A stretch of 64,000 nt of DNA from Chamaea fasciata (Eukaryota; Chordata; Aves; Passeriformes; Sylviidae). The stretch lies in assembly GCA_029207755.1 (NCBI GenBank), contig JARCOQ010000006.1:28850522-28914521 (forward strand), given 5' to 3'. Positions 40,041-51,903 of this stretch are shown here, piece after piece. The position numbers and the translations under genes were made by a program. The first letter of the stretch is position 1. Each line of letters begins with the position of its first letter. Below the pieces are notes generated by a model. The model searched no databases and had not been told where the DNA came from. It saw only the letters and a program-made list of their open reading frames with translations.

Positions 40041-40439
40041 AACTCAGAAGAAAATAAATTATATCAGCGCTCTCAAGGTTCCAAAGTTTCTGAAGTCTCT
40101 TCTGCTTCCTGAAGTATGTTTGCCTCTGAAGCCTGGTGGAATTTAACTCCTTGCTCTAAGTCTGCCCATGTAATGAAAAAATACTAAGTTCTATCTATTC
40201 TATTATTTGGATTTTTTAGTGTATCTCCCTCTGTCTTAACACATCCAACAATTATAAAAGTCTTCTGTTATAACCTAATTTAACTTTTTGGACACCACAG
40301 ATGGTAGGTTTCCATAGACAATCTCCTTTAATTTTGAGCTACATACTTTTTTCTATCTATATGATGTTTCATTTGGTTATGCTAAAGCACACGTTTGCTG
40401 ATATTCTGTGGCCTAGCATACCCATTTTTTATCAATCTC
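40041..40439. other. Gap between CR1 pieces, probably decayed CR1
   Basis: I cannot align this by eye to a repeat, but it lies between the CR1 3' terminus and a CR1 reverse-transcriptase remnant in the same orientation. It would then be the decayed C-terminal ORF2 and 3' UTR. The 111-codon frame at 40301-40636 runs antisense through this gap and the RT remnant and is not a gene. Confidence 0.4.
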
Positions 40440-40905
40440 ATTCGTTATGTCATCTGCCAACTTTTTCAGTACTGACTTTATGGGCTTTTTTCCCAATACT
40501 TATAATATTAAACAGAATGAGACCAAGAATGAATCTTTGTGAGAACCAACTGGAATTGACCCCCTCAGTGACAATCACTGTTATGTTATGGCTGCTGGTT
40601 AGTCAGCTTCAATTCAGTCAATGCATATCATATTGACTTTGTATCATTCTACTTTCTTAATCAAAATGACATACAGAAAGAAGACAAATGCCTTACTGAC
40701 AATTATTTTCTATTAGTTGTTTTATAATCTTGCAGGCAAAATAAAAGAATATCATATTATCACTATTGACAGTATATATTTTCCAAAAAAATCCATTTCA
40801 TTATCATTAACTACCCTACCTGACTTTAATTTTCTATTAGTCAAGTGCCACCATATCAGTTGTTCTATTAGTTTGCTGGTGTTGACATTTAGGCTTTGTA
40901 CAGTG
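40440..40905 (-). mobile_element. Degraded CR1 ORF2 reverse-transcriptase remnant
   Basis: Read on the minus strand, gttggcagatgacataacg (about 40447-40465) is the decayed alanine-aspartate-aspartate box of a CR1 reverse transcriptase. To its right, the plus strand has 'aatattaaacagaatgagacc' followed by 'aagaatgaatctttgtgag', which corresponds to the antisense of the segment just upstream of that box. Further right, 'gccttactgacaattatttt' matches antisense CR1 at the expected distance. The region has no open frame in the CR1 direction and is heavily AT-drifted, so this is an old inactive copy. Confidence 0.7.
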
Positions 40906-43839
40906 GAAATTCCCATTCAGATCAAAAACTGACTGTTGTCTTTTGCTTAAAAACTAAGCAAACTTTTCATATCCTATGTTAATTTAGCCCCCTACAAAAG
41001 ATGGCCATTAGAATGATATTTACCATTTAGGGAAAGTTGGTCAAAATTTGAAATTACGCATCAAATACTCCTGTTATTTGCTTTGATACAAGATATGGAG
41101 CATTCTCCTCCTTTCAGCCATAGCACAGAATCTGTTATGTATGCAAAGAACAGACTGAGCTACTCAGCTGATTTTCTCTAGCATAGCCTACTCATATAAT
41201 GTCACGTGCCTTTTCTCTCAGTTTGCCCCAGGTAAACCTGTTTTCTGGCTATGTTGTTAAACCATTATTCATTTTCTGACTAGGGTTGTGAAGAAGCATC
41301 TGCTAGATATGAACAACCATTATGTCAGTAAGTTCAAACATACACTGGTATTTGTAACCATTACATTAGCGAGTGAGCTTGCTACTTACTGCTATTGTCA
41401 TGGCTATTTATTGTTCTGTCTTTTCTCTTTTTGAATCTTTTTCCTCATTAAAAGAAGGAATTCATGGGCAGAATTCATGCTCCAGTGTGAGAGGTCATAA
41501 GCAAGTACACAGCATGTGTTGTGCCTTCATTCAAGAGTTCAGTTTGATATGCATGCATTTTGCAGCTCACAAAAATATAGAGACACAGGATGGTTAACAA
41601 TAGCAGGTATACAACTATTTTATTCTTACTAACTTGCTACCTACTACCATTTTACGGATGAGAGCAGTCTCTGTTCTGAGCTGATGCAAAATAAAGCCAT
41701 GAAGTCTCCCTGTTTTCATTATAGTGACCATAATTTGGTTTTGAATTTGCACTGCAGAACGTTTTGCACAGTAGAGACAGTCAGGCATTCATAAAACAGT
41801 GCTGGTTACCAGTTTGAAGAATGACACCTTAACACTGCACTAGCAAAAGAGGCTTTGGAGTTAAAAATACTGTGAACAAAGCAGGTATCCTGTACTGTAA
41901 CTGTACATCTAAGAGCAACTGCCAGGGAAAAAGAAAAAAAACAAGATTTCTTGGTGAAACATGAAGATTTTTAAAAGATGGTTATGCCATGAAACATTCA
42001 GTCTTGTGCTTACTGATTTTTTTTAAAAAAGCTGGTCCATTAAGTACAATGGTTTCCAATGCCACAACTTTCATTTGTCAACAAAAATTCCTAAATATAC
42101 ACAAAATGTGTATATCACCTTTCTATACCCTATGGGATTTTCAAAACTGTGCATTCTACACCTAATCTACAAAGAGACATTTGAAAAGTGTATCCTAGAA
42201 AGAAACCCTTTAAAAGGAGCATCAAGGGAAAGTGGATACAATAGAAGGCAAAGAAACATCTTAACTGTTCACATTTTTGAAGAGAGAATAATATTAGGAT
42301 ATATTTTAGGCTCCCAATTGCTAGATTTCAAAACAACTAAAGTAAGGAAAAGAACTCTCCTATAAAAGACAGACATTTTGACAAAGCATTCACAAGTGAA
42401 ATAAAATGTATTTTTATTCTTCTACCACTTCTTTCTATAGTAGACAGTAGAATAAACTAAAGAAAGCAAAAGCCAAGTAGTGCATTTATATTTTCTGCAT
42501 CAAGTTTTCAACAAAAATTCTGACTTAACCAGCTTTCAGGTTCCCATTCAACATCTGAATACATGTAATAAGGACAGAAGTAAACTCCAAAGGAAGAGGA
42601 CTGACATTGAAATCAAACTGTACTTCTCACAAAATACTTTTAATCTTGTTTACATAGCCTGTGAATTGACTGCTTCAGGGTCACTCCTTAATACAGTTCT
42701 TTAATGCATATTTAGTCTTAGCCCTTCTTGCCCAAATTCCTTTAAAAACTTCAGGTCAGAATTGCCCTCAGAAATTCAGTCTGTATCTAATCCAGAACCA
42801 GACTCAAGCCTTGAGTTTTCTGACAGATTTATATCTGAAATGAGTGTAAGCGATCAAGCCCTTTAAAAGTTCACTGAGAATATTTTGCCTAGATAAAGGA
42901 ATAAACCCACAGACTGTAAAATAGTTCCACTAATGAAAGAAGAGATAAGAGATACTGATAACTTTCCCCTGATTTATCAAATTTAGATTTTTATTTTGTG
43001 GCTTCCTATGCCACATAATATTTGTTTGGGTAATCTCCAAACTTCTCAGTGAAACTTGTGGTGCTATCCTGCAAGTGAATATAGTTTGTTTCACTTCACA
43101 AGGCTCGGTCAAATCCCTAAAATTTCTTAGGCTTTCATCACATGGGCAAAACATCTTCATCCAAAATATGTGCTCAAGTTAAAGGGTGAAAATGACACAA
43201 ATTGACTTTAGGTATTCAAAAGTTGTATGCTGTCTAAACCAGACATCTCGGCTGATTTTATAGTAGATTATAACATGCCTCCACAGACTGATTAATTCTC
43301 TCTAAAGATGGACCCCAGTACAGGTAATGTTAATTGTCCTCCAATTTTTTTTTTTCTGCATTAATTATTGAGGAAGCCTAGACAACAAGGTAGGACAAGG
43401 AATAGGATGCCTTTCAAGGAGAAAGTAGGCCCAAATACCTTCAGTGGTATTTAAATAACTCTAGCTGCTGTGCCTAACATCAATGACAACATTTCCACAG
43501 GATTATGCAGATGAGGCTGGTTAATCACACCGTTTTGATTTAGGAGTATTGCTGGTTTTGACTATTTAACCAGCCTTGGTATAATGTCTATACAGTGTCA
43601 CAACCCAAAGTAGAATAGTCTGAAGTAAAACTTTCTTCTGTACTCTCTTCTTTCTGAGACTGAAATCTATGTCATTTTCAGGGATCATAAAGTACTCAGA
43701 GCTCACTATAGCTAATCTCATTTTTAGCTTTTACCATTTTTTAAATGGATATTTGGTTGTGACTGCACTTAAGCTTTCTTTTAATTTCCAGTGACAGTAC
43801 AAAGAGAAAACAACAATCTCTCCGACCTGTTTTATGTGC

Positions 43840-43860
43840 TTTTTTTTTTTTTTTTTTTTT
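43840..43860. repeat. Poly-T run (21 T)
   Basis: Uninterrupted T homopolymer. On the minus strand this is a poly-A run, with no recognisable retrocopy to its right. Confidence 0.95.
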
Positions 43861-44172
43861 GCTCATTGTGCTTCCACCAGGACCCTTTCACCACAATTTT
43901 TTCTTTACAGAAAGCTGCTATTCACTCTGAGCTTTGTTCCAAGCTATCACCATGGACATTTGTTACTGGGTATATAATTTTATGCTTGAGGCTCCACCTA
44001 TCAAAATTTGCTGCATCAACATCTTGTCCTCTGATCATAACATAATTATCACTTTCAGAGATAATGAACCTCATCAAGGTCTTCTCTTCTCATTTTCATT
44101 TATGAATAAGTTTGTCTACTGCCAGGAGTTAATGAAACTAAAAGGGAAAGAGAGGAGGCAACGCTCAGACTG

Positions 44173-44200
44173 ATTGCTGAGAGAGACATTGCTGAGAGAG
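44173..44200. repeat. 13-bp near-tandem duplication
   Basis: ATTGCTGAGAGAG occurs at 44173-44185 and again at 44188-44200, separated by two bases. Confidence 0.9.
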
Positions 44201-46054
44201 TGACAGGATGGCTTTTAAAAGATCATTGATATATATTTCCTGCCAAATATTCAACTGGACCCTAAATGGGACCAGGTGTCCTGCTTAAGATTAACAGGAT
44301 TTTATGGGTTATTTTAAAATGTGTTAGATGTTATAATGACTAAAAGGTTTTCTGATTTCAGAAAAAAAATGATGTGGTTATACATTGAAAAATACAGTGA
44401 TTTTCTACTAAAATTAGTGTTTTCAAATGTTTCATGACAGGGAACATAATAATCCCTGCTACAGCTAATAAAATGTAGCAATTCATACATTTTGTTATTC
44501 TTTTTTGCCAATAGTTGGCACCAAGTGTTTGAGAGAAAGATGAAAGGAACATAATAATGAATAATTATTGAGAGAAATTCTCCAAAATCCATAATCAGCT
44601 TATACAATGAGGCAGATGGGCCATTATTCTTTTCAACTTTTTTCCTGTAACCCAAACCAAGTAAATAACATTTTCTTTAATGTAACTAAGTATAACCTCG
44701 TTCCTCGATGGTTCATTTTCACATAAACATTCCTTTTATGTAGAATCAAAGAAGAAAATATTTAATGCCATAATATGTGTAATGAAAAACACATGTTGTG
44801 GTTCCTTTTATTTAATAGATCAACTCAAGAAGAAAAAATTTAGTGGACTAGTTAGAATAAGTGGAGAAAATGCCAAAAACCAGCACGGAGAACTTGATAC
44901 TTTGTGAAATTAATAGAACAGCTCCTAAACTCTTTTCAGAGTACAAACTGAAATTCCTATCCTATTGTTAATATTATTTTAGCTCAGTAAAGATAAAAAT
45001 AATCCTTGATTCACGATAAGCACATTTTTATACACTTTTCTGATCAGGGGACTTTTGTCACGCGACTGTTATTCCAACATCTGGAAATACTAGTTTGGAA
45101 TTTATATTCCTTATATCCAGGTTATAATATAAAATGTGGAAAAAAGCAATACCAAACAAAACAAAAGCAAAAAAAAATCCACAAAGGCAAAGGAGAAATG
45201 AGCACTCAAGGAAAAGGAAAAACACAGAAATGTAAAAAGAAGACTCATGTTTATTTAATGAGTGTGCCTGATGGGGAAGAGAGCCAAAATAACCACTGAC
45301 ATTTTTGTGATTTTGACTTTTTAATTGCTTGCTTATTCCTTTGGGAAACCTGCTCAGGCATCCGTTAGATTTTTGCTAGCTAAATAAAGTGGTTGTTCAT
45401 GTACTTCAGATTGCATTTGTAACTACCTTCATTTCTTATTTGTTTTTGAATTCACTTTGAGTTGCATGCTGATTTTAGTCATAATGCAATGTTGTAAAAA
45501 ACTAAAGTAATTGTACATTAGAATTTGCATATTCAATTAAACTATACAGAAACATGGAAGAAAAATAAGTGCCATACTCTGTTAACTGAGTATATATTTT
45601 ATACAGTAATTTATGTTTAAAAAGAGAAGAACTAAGAAGCTGGAGGGACTGAGTTAAGCACTCTGCAGTTGGCATAGGTATGGCATAATCTGTCCCCCTA
45701 CATAGGTCACCTGCTCCTTTCAAGTTTTTAGAGACTGATTTATGGATATAAACCATAAAAGGCAGAATTTAGCCTCCAAAGTTTTATTTATCACTAATTT
45801 GGAGAACTCTGACTTGGTCATCGTATAAATACTCAATGCCTATTTGAATCTCCTTAAATTTAGCCTAAATAAACTCTTGAAAGTAGAAGTGTCACAGTTG
45901 AACTGCACCATATGTGAAAAGATACAGATAATATTTCAGGTTTCTGCCTTTGAACTAAACTGAATGTCTTCATGTTCTCATGTTATGAAACAAGCAGATA
46001 AGCAAGTTCACTCCATCTTGCCTACCCTTGATTATGTTGTAGATTTCCCTCATA

Positions 46055-46465
46055 TTCTCTCTTACTCACTTCTTTTCTAAAGCAAATAATCCTAACATTT
46101 TCAGCCTCTTTTCCCCCTACAGCTTCAGTATTTTCACCCTTCTTGAGCTTCTTTCATCTTTTTAAAAAGGACAGTCACCAAAAACCCAGATGAGATTTCA
46201 CTATTGACTTGTAGACTTGTTTCCAATTTGATATTCACAACTGTTCATTTATGACTGGCATTTTTGAGAAGAAAGATTTGCATTTCTCTTTCTTATGCAC
46301 TTTACCTAGCTTTTGATACTATCACATAGTTGTCTGCTTGTCAAGTTGGCCGTTGTCCCATTTGGTTATAGCTTTCTGGAGCTCTTCACAGCTCTTTCTG
46401 GTCTTGATTAACGTAAATAATCTTCCCATTTGTTGTCTCAGTCCTCACTTGCTTTCCAGGGACAG
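46055..46465 (-). mobile_element. Old CR1-like LINE ORF2 remnant
   Basis: The plus strand shows in order the antisense CR1/L3-type ORF2 blocks: 'ttttctaaagcaaataatcc', 'cattttcagcctctttt', 'cttgagcttctttcatcttt', 'cagatgagatttcac', 'gatttgcatttctctttctt', and 'tggagctcttcacagctctt'. These correspond to antisense of the part of ORF2 downstream of the reverse-transcriptase active site. Both ends are missing and no frame survives. The order and spacing of several weak blocks is the evidence. No single block would be enough. Confidence 0.6.
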
Positions 46466-49400
46466 TTCTTGTATGAAAGAAAACTATTAATCATTTCTCA
46501 CAATAAAACATTTATTCTCTCTTGTGGTTTAGGTAGATTTTTATCCTTAACAATTCTTGGCCTTTCCATTCATGTTTAATTCATTTCTCAGACTTCTCAA
46601 GTCTTTGACAAGACAGTTAACGTCTACCTAAACTATACTCACAGGAGTTCACAAAACTACATTCAAAGAATTCTAAAAGATTCAACTATGTGTAATTTTT
46701 TTTCCCTTGGAAAATTAATGTTCTTGGCAATGTTAAGATTAAAGGCCATATTAATATGTCCACTGCAAGAGAAGATGCTGTGTATTGAAACTAGGGAACA
46801 GAGATGTGTTGTCAAGATTTGAATCTCATGAGAAACACCTAACAACTTATAACTTACTGGATATTTGAACACTTATCACTCAATGGAAATACATTTTGTG
46901 TGGCTTCTTTGATGTCTAGTATAGCAAACGCTTCCATAGGTGTAATTAGCTAAGATGAAAAATCAAGGACAAAAAATCAAGCTTGATAGGGTCTGGTCAT
47001 CCTCAGGCTACCACTTTAGATATCGTGTTCATCTAACAGGTAGGTATTTCCAGGTTTTTTTCACTATTTCTTTTTTAGTGTTTGTTTTTATAGTGTCATT
47101 GGAGTAAGTATTCATATATTTTTCTTAGTTTTACTTTTAGCTGTATAATGGGCTTTCTGATGTGGCACTCCACTGATTAGTGAAATGTGCCACTTTTTTC
47201 AAAACTAGTTTTCCCCTTTTTCTTAGCACAATAGCAGGCCTGAAAGGGAAAATAAAGAATGAAAAAGAATTGACTGCAGTAAATAACAGTGGAATAGTGA
47301 CAGGAAGGAAATACTGAAGAAGTTTTTTTCCTGGTTGACCAGGAAAATGTCTTGTTCTCTTTTATGTCTTTTATGGCTATTTAGGCTTAAGCTTCTACTG
47401 GAAGTGTTTTGCCAGAGTGCTAGGGTAGAGGTCTGCAATCTGACTGTTCCTCACATAGAAAAAATTCCTCATTTGTTGTTAGGATTCTTTTGTTGAAATC
47501 TTAAAGGTTTTTCTTTGCAACTAAAAATTCTGAATCACTTCTCATGTATCAGGAATTTCAATGTTACCTCATATTTTTTATGCTAAAGTAATTTTTTTTT
47601 TCTGAGTTTTCATTGTGGAATTAGTAGAAGTTCCAGAAACTGAGATTAAATAATAACCATTTCTATTTTAACAGCTTTCTGTAAAGCATGAGACAATCCT
47701 CACAAATGAAACAGATGTTCTGCCTTTCTAGCATGTAGGTGCCAGTTAAAGTTTACAACATCTTTCAGGAAAGGAATGGTGGAATTCAATACATCTTTTA
47801 CATTTTTTTAACATTAATAATATAGTGCATCATTTCCCCAATATATTTCTCTTTCATTGCCAGAGGGGTTTATTTAAGCATCCAAAGCAGTTACAAAATT
47901 TTGTGTAGTTTTGTTCAGTTCTTTACCTCTGATTCTGATTTGAATACAGTGAAACATGTGAATTATGTTCCCAAAACTTAGCACTGAGGTGCTTCCAGTG
48001 AAATATGTAACAGAAACTGGTCATTTTCAAAGAATAGCATTCAGCATAGTAGCAAATAAAGGAATCTATTTCTCCTCCTCAACTGACATCAAAGAGCCTT
48101 GACCAGACCCTGAGGGACTGTGTGAAATCACGGTTTGAGTAGCAAGCATTTCAGCCTCTGGAGGAGAGTAAAAGTCTTCAGAAGATCTTGATAAATAGAA
48201 GAAGATAAAAATTCTGGGTACAGCTGGTACCCCAGCACTGGTACCATTTATGTGAAAGAAACCATACAACTAACCACAAGATATTATGGTCATAAAAAAT
48301 AAAAGGACATAGAGGCACAGGGAATTGTTCAAGATTCTCCTACATGAAGGATAGTGAGGGTCCAGTTACAGAAAACTCTCCAAAGAATAAATCACGATTT
48401 AAACAATTTAAAAATAAGAAATTTTCTGAAATCAGAAAATATGGTGGAGTTGATCATTTACTGAGGGCTGAGTAAAACTAGTGAAATAAGAATTAAAATC
48501 TGGAGATTCAAACATCTCCCTTTTACAAGTGATGAATTGAGCCATTGGAGAAATGTGTTTAAATAAACTGTAAGAGTGGAAGATGAGATAACCCAGAGGC
48601 TAATGCAGAGCTATGCAGAAGGCATCCATACATTTCTAAGAATTGAATTGAATATGATCTGAAATCCTGGTAAATGAACAACAGATTAGGTCACAGAGAT
48701 AAAAGAACCTTTTTTTCAGATGTTACAGTCTAACACCTGGATTCAACAGCTCTACAGTATTAATGTTTGATGTATTTGAAATGAAGCTAGGATACTGTCA
48801 TCATGTTTTCCTTTTTCCCTTAGGGGGCTATTGTGCCACTCCTTGTAGCCCTCTGACTTAGAAGCATCCCCCTTACAGATAACACATTTATTTTGTTTTG
48901 ATCACTACTTTTAACTGTTTTACAGTGCTGTACATCACAGGCCAAATGATGCTGAACTAGTCACTTTTACTTAGAAGCAGAAGAATGTCATCAGAATATA
49001 ACTATCATCAGAACACTAAGAAGTTAAAAACACCCAGATATTCAAATGTGATTCTGCACTGATCATGCCAAAATTATTTTTAGAGCTGGATAAAATTTAA
49101 GAATAAAAAAAAATGATAGCTGTTTATTTATTTTATTACTCCAAACACAGACATTCATATTTTATTTTTCAACTTGTTACCATTGAAATGAAGCAAAGCA
49201 ACCTTTATGTTACAACAAAGATAACAGCTCCACATAGTACCACACACATTATGGAACCATTAGCAAGGGGATAAAAAAGTGACCAGCATTTGAAAGGGAT
49301 TTCTAGAGAATTTAAAAAAAAATACATTGGGTTTTTTTGTAATGGTTTGGCTAGCATTGCCCAGTTTTGTATATAATAATATTAGTAGATATTATCTTGA

Positions 49401-50105
49401 AATTTACAGCATGTGGAACGTCTACCTTGATTCAATCTATCAATTACATTAGTGTAAATAGTGGTACAGGATGGGTGAGGGTTATAGAAAGATGCAATAT
49501 TCCAGAAAGAAAAATACAATATTAAGCAAGCAGCAATGAGGTCTGAATTTAGACAGGTAAACTTAGGATTCTTCAAATTTCCAGCTTTGCTCAAAAAATC
49601 TGGCTGAAGAATTGTGCATGAACAATGGAGGACACTGTGGACAATGTGTGTGGATAATGAAGGCGATTTAGACTGAGTATGAAGTTTTATGAGACATAAG
49701 TATTCAAAAAGTTCAAAAGAAAATATACAGGACCTCTAATAAAGAATAAGGAAATTGATGCAAGACATGAGGAGTGATTAAAGTTTCTTTCCTCAAACAA
49801 AATTTGAAAGGATCCAAGTGCAAATGGGCGTCATCACCCTAATAGTGTGGTTCCTGATCCAATTTTTCTGTTTAAATGTTTCTTAATAAATGATACTTAG
49901 AATCGTGACAAGTTGAAAAGAAAATATGATAAATTCCACACAATAAACAGCAATGAACCTCTCAAAGACAAATGGCAGATAAATGGAAGAGCAACTGAAA
50001 GCACACAGAAATTTTGAGATGTATTACAAGGAGGAGAAAGACCTAGTGAAGTACTGATCTTAATAAAGGGAATCAGATATTTTGGCTTTGACCATGAAGC
50101 AAGTG
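46466..50105. other. AT-rich sequence, no gene seen
   Basis: No open frame above about 72 codons and no repeat family recognised. Confidence 0.6.
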
Positions 50106-50150
50106 ATAGAATCATGGGATATCCTGAGTTGGAAGGGACCCAAGACTACA
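50106..50150 (-). mobile_element. Short CR1 3' terminal fragment
   Basis: The plus strand atagaatcatgggatatcct then gagttggaagggaccc is the reverse complement of the last 40 or so bases of an avian CR1. The match stops soon after the accc, so only the extreme 3' end was inserted or survives. Confidence 0.85.
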
Positions 50151-51423
50151 GGTGACCAGCAATTTTAATCAAAAGAGTAGCAAACTGAAAAACTGGAAAA
50201 GTTATAAGTGGCAGAGCAACAAACAGGTCTGTTTTGAGACTATGCAGCCACACGATCTGCACTGCAGAAAACAGGCTGGTTGTAATGGTGCCTTCTCTAA
50301 CTTCAGCAGACACAAGTTCCAGATTTCTCTGGCAGTAAATAAAATCCAGCAAGTAGATGATAGTCCTCAGAGGAGAAGGTAAGAGGGAAATTAGCTGTAC
50401 TTGAGAAGACTAGTGAAATTTATCAGATCTTTCAAACATTAAACAGAGACATGAAAAGCAGAAAAACATTAGTAAAGATTATACATCCTATGTATTCACC
50501 ATGGTGAGCAAAAGAGAGGACTTGGGATTGAATTAGATAACTTCAAACCAGGAAAGAAGAAGAATGTAGCTTTTAGGTCCAGGTAACATGCATCAAAAGC
50601 ACTGTAAGCTAGTTAGGAGGTGGGAGTGATGGGAAAGAACTTAGTTAAGGCACAAGGTATAAATGTTCTAGTGCATGAGGAAAAGCTGATGCAAAATATT
50701 AGTAGGACTTAGTATTAACAGTGCAGTTGCATAGATGCAAGAAAAAGATATAAAATGTCAGAGATCATTGCCTAGGGATCCTGGTAGAATTCTAGGACAA
50801 AGTAAAAAGCTTAGCTGATTTTCAGCATGATAACGTCTGATGCCTAAATATCATTGTGTGCTTTGCCACATTACCTTATTAGATGCAAAGCCAACAGTTG
50901 ACATTCTGTAAATAAGTGCACAAAACATAAAATAATTAGCTGGGGAACTACAGTAATCTTCCCATGTTAGAAAAAGAATTGAAACAAGTATTTCTAATAC
51001 TCTTCCACTATAAATCTAAACCAGAGAATATTTATTTAATTCTCCAGGTGTTTTCTGTGGAAAAAAATAGGTCTAAAATAACTTATGAAGAATGTTTTGA
51101 AATTTTAATTTTAACTTAAACACTGGAATCTAGGAGTTATTTGATTTATTTCTATTTTGTAGCATGCCACCTGTTCTCCATTTCTTTTGATAAACTAATA
51201 TGCAGCCATGTGTTGATAGCTGTAATCCAGCTTCCATGCATCTCCACTTTCTGCCTGATAAAGGTCCAGACCATAGCTACATTCAGAGGTCTTATCTATC
51301 CCTCTCACACATAGCAGATTATTGAACAGTGGCAACAGCTAAGTGGAAACTTCCACTGCAAGTGAAAAGTTCTTTTATAAGAGAGGTGTCATTTGCGAGC
51401 ATTTGAAAAAATATGTTGCATGT
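50151..51423. other. AT-rich sequence, no gene seen
   Basis: No coding region or repeat recognised. The 50152-50382 frame is 76 codons with no domain. Confidence 0.6.
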
Positions 51424-51903
51424 TGTGGTGGTTTGACCCTGGCTGTAGAGGTGTTGCCCATGAAGGCCACTCTCTCACTCTCCTCCTCAAACTGGACAGA
51501 GGGGTAGAAAACATAACAAAATGCTTGTCAGCTGAGGTAAGGATGTGGAGAGATCACTCACTGATTACCATCACAGGCACAACCGATTTGACTTGGGGAA
51601 ATTAGTTGAACTTTTTATCTGTCAGAATTAGAGCAGGACAATGAGAAGTGAAACAAATCTTAAACGCACCTTCCCCCAACCACTACCTTCTTCCTAGGCT
51701 TAACTTCATTCTCTACAACCAGTATGGGCCCCTTTTCCACAGTTCTTCAGGAACAGCCTGCTCCATGACTGTGTGTGATTCCTGTCCTTACCTCAACTCA
51801 TGAGCCTTTCATTACATTTTCTCTCCCCTATGCAGTTTGAGAAGGGGAGTGATAGAGTGGCTTTGGGGGGCACCTGACATTCAGACAGCGTCAAACCACC
51901 ACA
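51424..51903. mobile_element. Head-to-head ERV LTR foldback element
   Basis: The left arm (51424-51560) is the antisense of the 3' end of the same ERV LTR family seen at 22449-22898. The right arm (about 51772-51903) is the same 3' end in sense. The outermost 14 bases are perfect inverted copies (TGTGGTGGTTTGAC and GTCAAACCACCACA), and the arms stay similar over about 130 bp with scattered differences and a small indel. The roughly 210-bp spacer continues the antisense LTR (its tccacagttcttcaggaac and agcctgctcca blocks) up to the junction near 51765-51775. Flanks read CATGT (51419-51423) and GATGT (51904-51908), a possible 5-bp target duplication with one mismatch. A normal LTR would have different sequences at its two ends, so this one is rearranged. 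Confidence 0.75.

Larger units (their letters stand above)
40906..46054. other. AT-rich sequence, no gene seen
   Basis: No coding region is recognised. A 21-base T run lies at 43840-43860 and a short tandem repeat at 44173-44200. The longest open frame (44314-44655 minus, 113 codons) is AT-rich, hydrophobic and without a domain. Confidence 0.55.

Noticed and set aside
40301..40636. 111-codon plus-strand frame
   Set aside because: Runs antisense through the decayed minus-strand CR1.
47161..47200. Small inverted repeat GTGGCAC ... GTGCCAC
   Set aside because: A stem of 6 to 7 bp with a loop of about 20 bases is expected by chance many times in 64 kb.
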